A DNA stretch of 64,000 bases from Gnetum montanum (GCA_015680685.1 MNCI01004855.1:1-64000); one strand, 5' to 3'; positions 34,236 through 46,738 are shown, numbered from the stretch's first letter. Numbers and translations are program-made. Notes: a model not told the origin generated them from the letters alone.

Positions 34236-34735
34236 ATCTTCTTAACTAGAATCTAATCATATATTAAAGCATGATTCACAATAATTTCTTTATTCATTTC
34301 AATTTTAGTAAACCCATCTAAAGTGCTTTGCAAAAACTTTGATAAGTATGTAGCATTTTTTGCAAATGTTTCCTTGTGTAAGAAGCATTTTTTTAATGCA
34401 CCAATGGTTATTCCCTAGAACTCACTAATAGTAGTCAAATCAAGACACTCTTGCTAAAAAACCTTATTTAACTTGTTCAAGTCAGTCAAAACATCATCTA
34501 GCATATGCAGAAAAAATTGAAATGAATATATTCATATAGCCTTGTACAAATGAAATGTTTTCTTTTTGTGCTTCTACAATGATAGTAGTGCTAGCATAAC
34601 CTTAACAAGTCTTACAATGACCTCTTCTCTAGATAACCATCTAATAGAATGAATTTGTAAAATATCAAGTATGTTAAGCTACATTACTTTTAGTAAATCA
34701 TAAAACTCATCAGCTCTTTTGGGTGAAATTTAGAC
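34236..34735 (-). pseudogene. hAT transposase, middle part, separated by A5
   Basis: Minus-strand reading gives PKRADEFYDLLKVM, IHSIRWLSREEVIVRLVKVM, LDDVLTDLNKLNKVF and FLHKETFAKNATYLSKFLQS, the order seen in ZNF862-like hAT transposases. It leads into LVKKIHE at the A5 junction and continues at 27764. Stops and frameshifts throughout. Confidence 0.78.
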
Positions 34736-34817
34736 CCATACATATATTTCATTTGGCATTTTTTCAACATATAGATGAATAAGTATTTTTACTTTTTTAA
34801 TGCAGATGTTGTGTTGC

Positions 34818-34992
34818 CAACAATTGAAAGAATTTTTTTTCTTCTTTTTTAATGCAGACGCTGCATTGCCATCAAGCAATGTAAAGGTTAAAAGGACAAT
34901 CTTAGGGCCATGCCCTTTACAAAGACAAACTCAGGGCCATGTCATTGTTGGCGACACAATGTCTTGCATTAAAAAATTTCTTTCAATTGTTG
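34818..34992. repeat. foldback (inverted-repeat) element, about 175 bp
   Basis: Left arm starts CAACAATTGAAAGAA and continues TTTTTTAATGCAGACGCTGC; right arm (34948-34992) is its near reverse complement, ending TTTCAATTGTTG. The centre carries two GGGCCATG words. No clean target duplication is visible. It could be a MITE or a hAT subterminal structure. Confidence 0.55.
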
Positions 34993-37278
34993 TTTTACTT
35001 GTTTATCATGTTCTACTTTTGAGCTTGAAGTTTCTTGTTTTTCAGAAGGCTGTGCCCAACCATATCAATCATAAAGTGTAACTTGTGAAGCTCTTTTATG
35101 AGCCATTTAAACCTACAAAATATCATAATAAAATATTTTTATAATAAGAACATGATAGAATAAAAAATATTAAATAATTATTTGCATTCAACTATGAAAA
35201 AAAAAATACTCATTCATCTTAGCAATGTGCAACACTTCCTAGAATAAAACAAAAACATGTATAACACTTCATAGAATAAAGCATTTGTGCATATAAAAAT
35301 CAAAAATTTTTGAACCACAGAAATCCACATATAGACAGTAAAATACACATTTAGGTGTGGAAAAAAACCTTGGATGTAGAAATTGATCAGACGGTTATGA
35401 TGAATTCTTTGAAATCTCAAAACACCAAAACAAATTGTTCTTTCTGATAACTTTATTTTCAAACACTACAGCTATTTCCTGAAAAAATGTATAAAAATAT
35501 TTCAAAAATCCCTATGCTAAAGCAGTTTCAGTTCTATCAAACACACGCGGTTTTTAAAATATAGTTCAAACAATTAAAACAACCTGCAGCTACCTCTGCA
35601 GGTGAAAACGGTACGCCAAGAATGAAATCCATGCTTTAAATATCTAAATCATGCTTCTCAGGAAAAATAATACCCCATCTAGCCTATGTCACATGGACAA
35701 ATTCACGTGCACAAATTGGTGCTCTAACCATGGTGAACACAGTTGGCAACTTGACATGGCTTTTTTTTCTTTCTTTTTTAATGCAGACGCTGTGTCGCCA
35801 TCAAGCAATGTAAAGGTGAAAAGGACAATCTCAGGGCCATGACCTTTACAAAGACAAACTCAGGGCCATGTCATTGTTTTTGAAGCATGGCATGATAACT
35901 ATTTAATGCAGTCAAAGAGTCATACTCTTTCGTTTTTGCCATGGTTTATAAGTTTAATCTGTGTGGTTAACCATACAAACGTGTGTAATTCTATGTACAA
36001 TCAACTTTAAATTATATCTAACAGAAAACCAATTCCAAAGATCATAGTTTTGAAAAACAAATAATGAACACCGTAGCAGTGTGCAAATGGCCATTGTTAA
36101 CCGGAAGATGTGACAAGCCCTTAGTGGGCTTGTAGAGCTGCACGGCTGCACCACTTTCAAAGGTGTTTGCGCTATTCTTGCCAATCAATCCCACAAGTTT
36201 TCAAGATGCAATGTGAAAAAATCTGGTACTATCGGCCGTTTTAAATTTATATACGCTACTAAGTTCAACCTTGGAAAAGAAAGTAAAAACCAAGCTCAAG
36301 TTAAAATGTATACGCTCTTAACCAACAGCCAACCGCGACAACTTAAAAACAAAAATAGAATCAACGGCTGTATTTCATAGCGTACCACATTCTTTTTAAA
36401 TTTATCCCCAAATTTCTTTTCTTGATCGATCTGTCTATCTCTCTCTGCTTTTTCAACCAACCAGCAGCAGAAGAAGGCGGATAAAGGCTAAAACGCTCTG
36501 CAACAAAAGTGGATTTAAGTTTTAGCAAAGCGGGCACTTTGCAGTCTGCAGTTTGCACTACTACTCTCTTATCCCTCTCAAGGTTTCAGGCGCTTTCTGC
36601 TGTAATGCACGAAGGATGGCGAGAGAAAGTTTCAAATATTAGAGAAACCGGTTACGCTGCTCTCTTTTAAGAAGTGGCAATTGCTGGCTGCTGTTTCCAA
36701 TTTCCACCATCTTCTACCAAGTGGCAAGTTGTAATGGTCCTATCATTGCCCAATTCAGCACATTGCCCGGGTAATGGTAGGGTTTATTATTAAAAATGCA
36801 AAAGTAAAAGAAAATCATATTTACATATGGAAGTGTAGTAAAATCAAGTCAAAGTATGAAGTTGATGAACAAATTTGAAAAGAAAATAAAATCTAGTGAA
36901 GCCAAATTATCTCTTTTATAAAATAGGAACCAAAGCCATATAAATTATATTTAAATTTTTTATGCCACATAAAACAAAATAGAAAAGTCTATTAGTTTTT
37001 GCTTTATATAAAGATTGATGAATGCATGCAATTAGACAATAGCTCAATCTCTCACATGTCTTCAATTTCCAGCCCATTTTTTCATAAAAAAGGCTTTTCC
37101 CATCATATACCATTTAGTCTCCAACAATTTGCTATAAATATATGGGCAAATTATAATTGTAAGGGAGAACATAGATTAAGAAGCATGAGAATAGCAAGTT
37201 CTTTAGCAAGTGTAGATCACATTTACTTATGATTATCCATTCTATCCTGAATCACATTTATGTTACACAAAGATAAAG
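34993..37278. other. unassigned DNA between hAT remnant and A3
   Basis: Apart from the repeat at 35764-35877 I see only short unrelated ORFs. A slightly GC-richer patch at about 36100-36780 might be low-copy sequence but has no convincing exon. Confidence 0.45.
35764..35877. repeat. partial second copy of the foldback repeat
   Basis: Direct repeat of 34840-34947 (AATGCAGACGCTG, ATCAAGCAATGTAAAGGT, AAAGACAAACTCAGGGCC) lacking the right arm. Confidence 0.75.
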
Positions 37279-37696
37279 TGATGAGTGGCGAGGTACCCCT
37301 ACACTCAACCATACGAATACGAGTGTTTCATGCACGATCTGGTTGACCTCCATAGACGGGCTAGTTGTGGTATGTAGATAGTTACTTGTTGATCGTAGTT
37401 CACTATCTTCCCCCTTGGACTAGTATTTTCTTTGTCATGTATGGTTTAATCTAGAGTGAGGTGTATGATGTGGTTTTTAACCTAGTGCTACTCCTTGAGG
37501 CAATGAAAAATAACTTTAATTAAGCTAGGAGGAAAAGGGAGAGAGAGTTAAGCTAATAGGACATAGGGGGAGAGAATCTAAACTAGCCTAAGTGTAATGA
37601 GCATCCGTTTCTTAATCATCCATATACATCTTGGACCTCGTGCATGACTACCACTGGGATTATCAAGCACATGGCCTAAATACGCTATTGGGATAC
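37279..37696 (-). repeat. A3 3' LTR, left part
   Basis: TGATGAGTGGCGAGGTACC to GGGATAC, where A4 is inserted; matches 50717-51136 of the intact partner LTR. Confidence 0.9.
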
Positions 37697-38485
37697 TGAT
37701 GAGCTGCAATATCGCATAGGCGATATCGCAGACCACCGTCATGTGTATAAATAAGAGGCAACTTTCCCTTGTTCAATCATCTAGAGTTAGTCCCTTAGCC
37801 AAACTATAGCAGTTTTACCATTCTAGAGTTAGAATAATTTCCATGTGCCCGCAGTAGGAGTCTTAAAGTGAACGGATCTTTATTCGAGCAAATTGTACTT
37901 GAGCACACATTTGTGTACAAAAATAAAGACGAAGTTTCTGATAAACCTTGCAGCATATGGACAAAGCTAAATAGGATTCAATTATCGTTAAATGTTTAAA
38001 TGCTTTCTTAGTTAATTAATCTCTCTCTTCACCCTTATCTCCTAGTAACGCAGAATGAGTACGACTTAATCACAAGCATTTAAGTGTGACTACTTGGTAG
38101 CCTAGTAGCATACTTAGGCCATGCGCTTGGTAATCCCAGTGGTAGTTGTGCATGAAGTTCAGGATGTGTACAGATGATTAAGGAATAGATGCTCATCGTA
38201 CTTAGGCTAGCTTAGATTCTCTCTCACCCTCTATCTCTTAGCTTAGTTGATATTATCTTCCATTATCTTTAGGAGTAGCATTAGTATAGGAACACATCAT
38301 ACACCTCACTCTGGACTAAACCATACATGACAAGCTAATACTAGTCTAGGTGGGAAGACAACGAACTGCGACCTAAGGATAACTGTCTAAATATCCCAAC
38401 TAGCCCATCTGCGGAGTTCGACTGGATCGTGCGTGAAACACTCATATTCGTATGGTTGAGTGTAGGGGTACCTCATCACTCATCA
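37697..38485 (+). repeat. A4 5' LTR
   Basis: TGATGAGCTGC to ACTCATCA; TATAAATA at 37746-37753; AATAAAG near 37921. About 35 bp of the GATATC array present in the 3' LTR are missing here. Confidence 0.93.
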
Positions 38486-38504
38486 TTGGCGCCGTTTCCG
38501 AGGA
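38486..38504 (+). other. A4 PBS, tRNA-Asp type
   Basis: TTGGCGCCGTTTCCGAGGA, the best-preserved PBS in the window; 16 of 18 positions agree with the plant tRNA-Asp complement TGGCGCCGTTGCCGGGGA. Confidence 0.88.
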
Positions 38505-38625
38505 TTGTGCTAGTTATCTAGATTAGTTATATTATACAATGTCACTGTATAAGAATTAACGATATATCATTTAGGAAGAAATCATTATAGAAAGTCACAT
38601 ATAAATTCACACACAATTGCATAAC

Positions 38626-39847
38626 CATCCCTCTCCTACAAGACTATGATAATGCCATACCTAGTGAGGAAATTGATTGGAGAACCAACAAAATTAATGA
38701 TGAAAATGAAGTTTGGAGTAATCAACCTTATGCAGGAGTCCCCTACATTTATGAACACCCCAATGATACTCAAACACTCTCGTCATCCAACTCTGACACC
38801 TCTGGTGAGGATGAGACGTCCCATAGAACAAGGAAGCCTGAAAGGCCTAGGACCTTCTCAATAACTAACAAGAACTTAGTTGGGGATGATTGGATGACTT
38901 ACAAAAGTGTCATAGGAAGAACTATGTGGAGAATATGCCAACATTATTAGAGGAAGAACTATGAAAATCGAGAAATAGGACAAGACACCATGCAACAATC
39001 GAAACAAAGGGTAGAAGATCATAGGAATAAGAACTCAATTGCCAATTTCACATATCAATGTAACATCTGTCTATACAATTACCCCAAAGGCCAATGTTCA
39101 ATTTTGTCACATTTACATGAGCATTGGGGAGGAATGTTACATCTAGATTTCATATAGAAAGATCAAGTTCAACCACAGTGGAAAAAACCTTAGTAATGGG
39201 GGAGGCCACCACCAACTAGACCATACCCTTCATATGTCCTAATGCCAAATGCTTATTATTATGTTCAACACCTTGTTTCTCAAACAAGATCAGCATCCTC
39301 TACCTCACCTCATCATTATCAGTCTCCCGAGTACTATCCACCCATGTCCTCTCCAACAATATCACCACCTCATGTGCCTTACACTTATCCTCAACCTCAA
39401 TATTCTCATACTTCAACCACTCCTACATCACCTCCAGCTATGCCAGAAGTTTTTGCACCACAACACCAACTTGCAAATGCTACTTGTGTTGCTGCTCCAA
39501 ACAATAGTGGAGGTCCTTCACAACATCAAAAGCATCCCTTCTTTAGACATGACCATTTAAAGGGAGAGCATAGTTCAGAAACCACTGCATTTGCCAACTT
39601 AGCACAAGCCTAACACTATGGTGCATTCTTCTCTTTGAACCCAATGCCTCGTGTTACTTCATCAGGGCCACCAATTAACACTCCAACAACCATACGACCC
39701 AATGAATACAGCCATGGAGGACGACATCCTAATCCTTTCATATCATCTAATGGTCCCAATTATCATAGTGGGTCAACTCGTTATCCAAAAACTGCATCTT
39801 ATAAATTTCCCCACTATGCTTACTATAATCAGGTGTGTGAACCCTGA
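38626..39847 (+). pseudogene. A4 gag lacking its core domain
   Basis: Start codon is lost (ATC for ATG). The N-terminus is recognisable (WRTNKINDENEVWS, HRTRKPERPRTFSITNKN, DDWMTYKS). Right after this the sequence jumps at about 38910 to the part before the zinc knuckle, so the whole Retrotrans_gag core is deleted. The knuckle reads CNICLYNYPKGQC, with His changed to Tyr. The Pro/Ser/His-rich tail (39242-39847) is fairly intact and ends PHYAYYNQVCEP. Confidence 0.75.
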
Positions 39848-41146
39848 TGGGTTAAGTATGACCGGGTCCCAATATTTCCAACATGCAAGGATCCTAACCT
39901 TCCATTTATTAATTCTAGCCATGCTCAGCTATTTTTCTATGGGGGGTATTCTCCATTCTAACAACACAGAATTAATAAATATTTTTCTATTCCTTTAATT
40001 TTTCAAATTTTTTGTTTTCCAGTTTTTCACCTTTAAATTTATTGTTTTATATTTTTGTCTTTTAATTTTTTGTTTTACACATTTTTGTTTTACAAATTTC
40101 TTTAACTTTTCTTGTTTTTGTTTTGCAACATCATTTATACTCTTTCATTTATTTGTGTGTTTATCTATTTTTTAAGTTTGTTACCTAATAAGTGCTCCTA
40201 AAGATGGTATGAACTGTATTCCATTGATTGCTAATGTTTGGTTTTTACCTTTGAGTTATGATGTTGATACTAAGGTATGGTTCTTTTGGTATAATAGGTA
40301 ATGAGTCTACGTCATCCATGCACCCATGAATTTCTATGGTTTCTCTTGGCTTGGAAATGTACAATCCCTTTCTTTCAATAATAAGAACTCTCAATGAATC
40401 GGTGACTGGGCATTTCTCAAACTAAGGAAGGATTCAAGGATTGAAAAGGGTGTGACTTCAAGGGGATTTGATGCATTTGTGCTAGCCATTCTCTTGGGTG
40501 CTTGGATGTTTTCTTCTTGAGTTTTTCTTACCATTCTGATGTTGCTCCAATATCGGGAAGCTAAGCTAATAAAAATAATAAGTCTTTTCATGGTGTGGTT
40601 CTCACACCAAAAAAAAAAGCTAAGTAGAAAAGTGAGAATTCAAAGCACACCCCTTAGAAAAAATAACCATTTGGGCTACAAGCACTGGTTATGGAACTAA
40701 ATAAATATGTTCCCTCTAACTAAGGGCCTCTCTCACTTCCTACTTTTCCTTTTTCCATTCGTTAGAATGGTGATGAATTTTTGGTGGAAGCAGTCTCGTT
40801 ACTTCAAGTGGATGGATTGGCCAAATGTATTAATGCGAAGTCACTGGATGTGGTTTGTTTGAGGTTGGATTTGGAATGAGATCTACGAAGTCACATTAAC
40901 CATTAATACACAAGGGGCTATACACCACCTTGTTCTTGAGACTCCATTCCATTCCCTTCTTTCCATTCTTCTTTCTCCATTCTTTACCTCATTACCGGTT
41001 ATATCAATAGTCTATATTTTGGTTGATGCATTGTTTTATTTTTAGTAAATTCTTGTGATTAAGACTTTAACTTTTTCTTCCAAATGACATTTCCAGAGCC
41101 TATGAACTCTTTGAATGTGGGATTGTCAGGGCATTAAGGGCATGAG

Positions 41147-41171
41147 CCTACTTTGGGGAGGACCCACTAGA
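41147..41171 (+). other. conserved purine motif (A4 copy)
   Basis: CTTTGGGGAGGACCCACTA within the 25-bp block. Confidence 0.6.
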
Positions 41172-41684
41172 ATTCCTATTTGGTGCATTAGTTAATTTCT
41201 TTCTCTTAAACATTTTTGCAATAAATTTTTATTTTTGTTCATTCCCATCTCTAACATCCATTTTATCAACATTGCCATTGTTTCCTTTTCTCCATCTTTC
41301 TTATTCTTTATCTTTTTCCATTCTCTCAGTACCAGAGGTTTACTCTTAGTCATGGGGATCCTAGTCCAATTTTTTCAATTTTCTCTTAACCCCTACACCT
41401 TGGGTAGTCACCAGTGTTATATCTCCAGAATCTACATTAGCCATACCACAACATAGCCAATGGAGCTTACACTGAGGTAAGGTATTAACTACATTGTGAT
41501 TCCTTTACCCTTGCAAATATAAGACTGTGTTGTGTGTGCAGATGACAATCATACAACAATGGATTGGATCTAGAGGGAACACTTAGAATGGACTGGCATT
41601 GGAACAGTCATGCAAGGAACAAGATTGGTGGTGCAGCTATAGATGGACAACGAAAGGCACAACTTTAGCATTGGTAGCAACACA

Positions 41685-41730
41685 TCTTCTTCTTCTTCTT
41701 CTTCTTCTCTCTCTCACTCTCTTCTCTCCC
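41685..41730. repeat. (TCT)n/(TC)n microsatellite
   Basis: TCT runs followed by CTCTCTCACTCTCTTCTC within A4. Confidence 0.8.
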
Positions 41731-41910
41731 AACTACTAAATAAGGTTGGATGTCAAATGTGTATAGTATTCACTCTTGTTATCATGAACACTAATTTTAT
41801 CATGTACTGTAATGATGATCCGTTCACATGTCACCCCATTCATCATTAGTCAATAATCCCATACCTTCCCAATATTTTCTAAGGAACTCGAGGATGATTT
41901 TTTGTTCAAT

Positions 41911-41920
41911 CATGGGGGTA
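41911..41920 (+). other. A4 polypurine tract
   Basis: CATGGGGGTA directly before the 3' LTR. Confidence 0.85.
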
Positions 41921-42743
41921 TGATGAGCTGTGATATCGCATCCACGATATCGTGTCGACCCCTGCAATATCGTGTACACAATATCACAGCCCATCGTCAT
42001 GTCTATAAATAAGAAGCATCTTTCCCTTGTTCAATCATCTAGAGTTAGTCCCTTAGCCAAACTATAGTAGTTTTACCATTCCAGAGTTAGAATAATTTCC
42101 ATGTGCCTGCAGTAGGAGTCTTAAAGTGAATGGATCTTTATTCAAGCAAATTGTACTTGAGCACACATTTGTGTACAACAATAAAGACGAAGTTTCTGAT
42201 AAACCTTGCAGCATATGGAAAAAGCTAAATAGGATTCAATTATTGTTAAATGTTGAGATGCTTTCTTAGTTAATTAATCTCTCTCTTCACCCTTTTCTCC
42301 TAGTAATGCAAAATGAGTATGACTTCATCACAAGAATTTAAGTGTGACTACTTGGTAACGCAGTAGCGTACTTAGGCCACGTGCTTGGTAATCCCAGTGG
42401 TAGTTGTGCATGAAGTTTAGGATGTGTACGGATGATTAAGGAATGGATGCTCATAGCAGTTAGGCTAGCTTAGATTCTCTCTCACCCTCTATCTCTTAGC
42501 TTAGTTGATATTATCTTTCATTGTCTTTAGGAGTAGCATTAGTATAGGAACACATCATACACCTCACTCTGGACTAAACCATACGTGTCAAGCTAATACT
42601 AGTCTAGGTGGGAAGACAATGAACTGCGACCTAAGGATAACTGTCTAGATACCCCAACTAGCCCATCTACGGAGTTCGACCAGATCATGTGTGAAACTTT
42701 TATATTCATATGGTTGAGTGTAGGGGTACCTTGCCACTCATCA
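41921..42743 (+). repeat. A4 3' LTR
   Basis: Parallel to the 5' LTR; differences are mostly transitions. GATATC-type array at about 41931-41985, TATAAATA at 42004-42011, end ACTCATCA. Confidence 0.93.
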
Positions 42744-42748
42744 GATAC

Positions 42749-43230
42749 CAAGTAGTCACACTTGAATGCTTATGATTAAGTTGTACTCATTCATCATTTA
42801 AGGAGTTTAGGGTTAAGAGATATTAATTATGAAAGAAATAAATAACATTAACAATTAAATAATTAAACTAAGTGAATGTTGCAATGATGAAGTAATCTCG
42901 ATCTTTATTTTTGGTCATGTGCATGTCCAAGTATGTCACACTCGAATAAAGATGTCGTACAATTACAATCATCACACTAGAGGCATGCACTGGGAGAAAG
43001 GGTTGAGAAGAACTAAAAATGAACTAACTTCCATATGCTGACTGAAAACTAACTTCCTCCAAAAAACTTACTTCCAACTCTTTGGACCTACATGTGTATT
43101 TTTAGGCCCGCACAGGAGTCACGATATTGGGCATCCGATATCGCTAGCCAGGCCACAATATCGAATACCCGATATCGTGTATGTGATATCACAGGTTTGA
43201 TATCAAAGCCTAATGAATCATGATTCATCA
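42749..43230 (-). repeat. A3 3' LTR, right part
   Basis: Resumes CAAGTAGTCACACTTGAATG exactly where the left part stopped, ends TGATTCATCA; contains GATATC-type words at 43117-43200. Confidence 0.9.
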
Positions 43231-43240
43231 TACCCCCATG
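43231..43240 (-). other. A3 polypurine tract
   Basis: Plus-strand TACCCCCATG, i.e. CATGGGGGTA next to the 3' LTR on the minus strand. Confidence 0.85.
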
Positions 43241-43410
43241 ACTGAATGAAAACTCATCCTCGAGTCAAACAAAATGAGAACAAGCTCCATTGGTTACATA
43301 TTGGAGAGGTATGGGATTATTGACTAACTAGGAATTTATTCATGCCACAATGGAGAATTGAATAGAACAAAATTGGAATGAACACACACAAAAAATACAA
43401 AATCACAAAA

Positions 43411-46216
43411 TTACAAAATTTTGTTGAACTCATGTGATTCTAGGTGGTAGTGGCTCCTCCGTGATCGCTTTCCCTTGTCTTGTGCTCCAGATTTTTGAAT
43501 TTGATGGCTCTGCAATCATGCCTGGAGCTTTTCTTCTTCAATTCAAGGGTCATATGCCATCCATGTTGATACTCCAATGTTTGATAGAGTTGGCACCTCC
43601 CAAGGGCATGGTAGTTGTGGGAACATTTGATTTTCTTTAACATACCAGACTGTAAACAACCGTTATTCCTCCTCATAGGCTTAGCTTTGTTCCTATACTC
43701 CTAAAAATCTGTAAGCCATCAAGCCAAGTCTGCTATAACATCTTTTTACCCTTGGTAGCTGGCCTTAACCACTTCAAGTTTAGAATTTTTGACTTCTAAC
43801 CTTTGCAACATTTTCTTGTGCTCTGCAAATTCTACTTCATATTTAGCATAGGTGGTAGCTACCTACTTTATGAGCTCTATTCTTGGGCATCCTACTGTTA
43901 ACATGGATAGATTGGCATACCACAGGTTTGCCAATTTGATCTACTCTATGAAATCTTGAATTTGTAAGTCGCAACTTTTAAGCTCTACATGGTGGGTAAT
44001 TGCATATGTGTCCAATATGTCCCATCAATTAGTGTGTTGAGCATTGAAAGTGCTAATGTGGGCCTTGGCCATATGGATCTCTTTTTCTATGACTTTCTTT
44101 TACATCCCCACCTGGTCTCTAAAATGCTCTTTGAACTTTTCATGCCACTTGGCCTTGTTTTACCATGTACTTATTTTAATGGCCATCTTCTATCGGATTA
44201 TGTGTACCTCCTTCATTGAGAGGGTTTGATTCTCTCAAGCCAAATGGTCCATGTCTTGGTTGACCCTGACCAACTATTCTCATAACTATTAAAAGTTTTC
44301 TTCAAGAACATTCTTCTATTTCTCCACAATGGTCAAATGAATATTTTCAGTGGGAGTTATTTATCCTCTTCTTGTAAGGCTCTAAGTGCCTTGGCGTGTG
44401 CGTAGGTTTGTGCTTGTGCCTTGGAGGCATCCCAGTTAGCCTTCTCCTTCTTCTAGACCACTCTTTTATTATCTTCCAGTAGCTTTTTAAGCTGCTCCAT
44501 CCTAAAATTGTCTAGATAGTTTGTAGGAACAAACTAAGATGGGTCCCATTGTGTAGCTTGCAGGGTAATGGACCTCTCTTGAAGTCTTGCCAACTTTGCT
44601 TCTGCATGCTTGGCCCTGATCTCTGGCATGACCAACTTTTCCTTGGTGGAGATGAGGTTTGATTGTGCTACTATGACATCTTGTGGGATGTCGAACAAGG
44701 AGATCATTACTTGTCCTATTTGCAGTAATCGATCAAAGACATCCTCAAGCTCTATAGGAGTCATTGAGGGACTGCCCAGAATTTGAGCATCTCGTGCTCC
44801 TGTGAAGTTTGCTAGTGGAACAATAGAAGCATTGAAAGATTCCTTGTTGTGGTTTGTAACCACTTCTGTAGCTCCTGCTATGTCTTGGTGCTGGATGACC
44901 ACCACTATGTCCTATTCACCTATTTTCAATTGCACTTGGAAAGATGCAACATTTCCTAAAATTTATTGTGACCAATGGGTCTCCCCTCCTCCAATTTGGA
45001 TGGACACCTCACCCCATGCATGATCAATAGAAACTTTGGACCATACGATGTCGTTGATGATACGGAAGAGATTAGCATCATCACAAATTTCCCAATTGAC
45101 CATCTCAACGATGGCGCTGAGATAGCTCATCGATGATCAATAATCCTATGGCGGTGGTGACAATTGATCTCACTAGATCGTGTTGGGTCCTACTTGTTGT
45201 TGACTAGGCCCTATGCTTGGGAGTTGGATAGGCCCTACAATTTGAGTTGCAGTAAGCCCCACCATCTATTCTTGCTCTACCTCTAGTGTCTCACTAGTAC
45301 TCTTCCTTTGGGCTAGTGGCTTTAGTAGTTCAGCTAATGAAACATTTTGGGCTCTTCTGGGAATGTCATTGGTGTACCCTAGAATACTAGCATGTTTGCA
45401 CAATTTCCTGATGAGACAAGTTAAGGGAAACACAAACTTCCCTATCTTGCTTTCTTCGAACTGCCTCAAGATCTCCATGAGATACAGACAAGGAAGGTTA
45501 GCATTAACCTTTCCCATCAATATCGCACTTCCTCTTGCCACATATGTTGAAATTCTATTTAATTCTCTTGCAAGAGAGATGTGATAAGTACCAATCTTGA
45601 AGTATATCTTTTCTTCTAGTGTCAACTCTCTATATGTATTGTCCTCTTTGCTGTACACCCTATCCAACTAGACTCTTCATGCATTAGCATCAGAGTGAGT
45701 GGACAAGTGAGAAACTTTTGGCCCTGTATTCAAAAGGTTCAACAATTCTGAGATGGCCTTAGCAGAAAACTCTATGGACACATCACAAATGTCAACTATG
45801 GTACCTTCTTCTTTATTGTGCCAAAATTGATATGTTTCTCCTAAGTACCAAGTACCACTTTCAGAGAGGATGAACCATGATGGGGACCCTTTGAGTTGGT
45901 CCCTAATGACCATAGGAGTGAATTCTATGAAAGGTACAAAGTTTAATTCCACAATTACAGCTATTAACGTGGACCTTTCTTAGATAGCCTAAACACACTC
46001 CAGAGACAACGTGAGGTGTCATCCCTATTTACGTGCTTCAACAGCTCCTTCTTTCACCTGTCCAGACTACGTAGTAGCAAGAATATCTTGATAGATGCTA
46101 AATGATTGCGCCTTCTTCTCTACATGTTGTTCAGGAGACACTTGTCTTCTGCCTCTCCTAGGTTGCTTGGACACACCTTGAGAGGGTCCTTCTTGTTATC
46201 CATGTTTAGGGGCTAT
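43411..46216 (-). pseudogene. A3 ORF2: plant retroelement protein with C-terminal coiled coil
   Basis: About 930 codons with several stops, starting at the acceptor-like block and ending about 180 bp before the LTR. The N-terminal third holds ELNFVPFIEFTPMVIRDQLK, GSPSWFILSESGTWYLGETYQFW and, in the longest open piece (45667-45266), LTLEEKIYFKIGTYHIS, STYVARGSAILMGKVNANLP, FPLTCLIRKLCKHASILGYT. This resembles the putative plant transposon protein / Athila ORF1-like domain of plant Ty3 elements. A Gln/Pro-rich linker follows, then long Lys/Glu-rich helices (44905-44534 open, and on to 43700) likely to form coiled coils, and the tail SHYHLESHEF. Its position is that of env, but no signal peptide or membrane anchor is visible. 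Confidence 0.68.
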
Positions 46217-46247
46217 CTGCAATCACACAAGATCAACCATTAGTAAT
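46217..46247 (-). promoter_or_regulatory. branch point and splice-acceptor-like block before A3 ORF2
   Basis: On the minus strand TTACTAAT, then GTGTGATTGCAG; the ORF2 start codon next to it has mutated to ATA. AAGTAAGGTATAACTT, a possible donor region, lies about 55 nt further upstream and is kept in A3b. Confidence 0.5.
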
Positions 46248-46738
46248 GTTGTTTACAAAATTTAAGTTATACCTTACTTCTACCTTAATGAATTCGTTTC
46301 TTATTTCGTGTGATCTAGAGTTAGAAAATCTTGTGGAAATGTCCCTTAAAAGTTTTAACATTGGGCCCCTAATTTGATTAGATGGCTTTAAAACTTAATT
46401 TCCTAGTGTAGGTGAGGAGATAAGATTATTTTTGGCACATGTTTATCATCATTTTTTTTGTTTTTTATTTTTTAAAATCAATTACCCTTTATAGTTCCTT
46501 TAGGAAATGATGAATTCTAAAACATTTATGCATAACTTGTAGTGTACCCCTTCCCTACAACTAATTTAAACACTTTGGGTTCAAGTAGGTACTTCCAGAA
46601 TAAGAATTGGAGTGCTAGTGAGCGAGTTATGGCTATTGGAACAAGAGGTGCTCAAGTCGCGATTCATAGAAGAAAATTTGAGAAATTCCCCCTACATGAA
46701 TAGTTAAAAATGATGTTGATGTTTGTGCATGGGGTCCA

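Larger units (their letters stand above)
39848..41910 (+). other. A4 region between gag and PPT
   Basis: No pol and only a vestige of ORF2. It has the conserved purine motif at 41147-41171 and a (TCT)n/(TC)n run at about 41685-41730. Confidence 0.55.
37697..42743 (+). mobile_element. family A LTR retrotransposon A4, complete with TSD
   Basis: A 5.0-kb plus-strand element with 5' LTR 37697-38485, good PBS, deleted gag, conserved motif, PPT and 3' LTR 41921-42743, flanked by a perfect 5-bp duplication GATAC (37692-37696 and 42744-42748). It sits inside the 3' LTR of A3. It lacks pol, the core of gag and most of ORF2, so if it inserted in this form it must have been moved in trans. Confidence 0.95.

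Noticed and set aside
43411-46216. ORF2 as a true envelope gene
   Set aside because: Position fits, but no signal peptide, transmembrane anchor or cleavage site is visible, and the recognised part looks like a plant retroelement domain.
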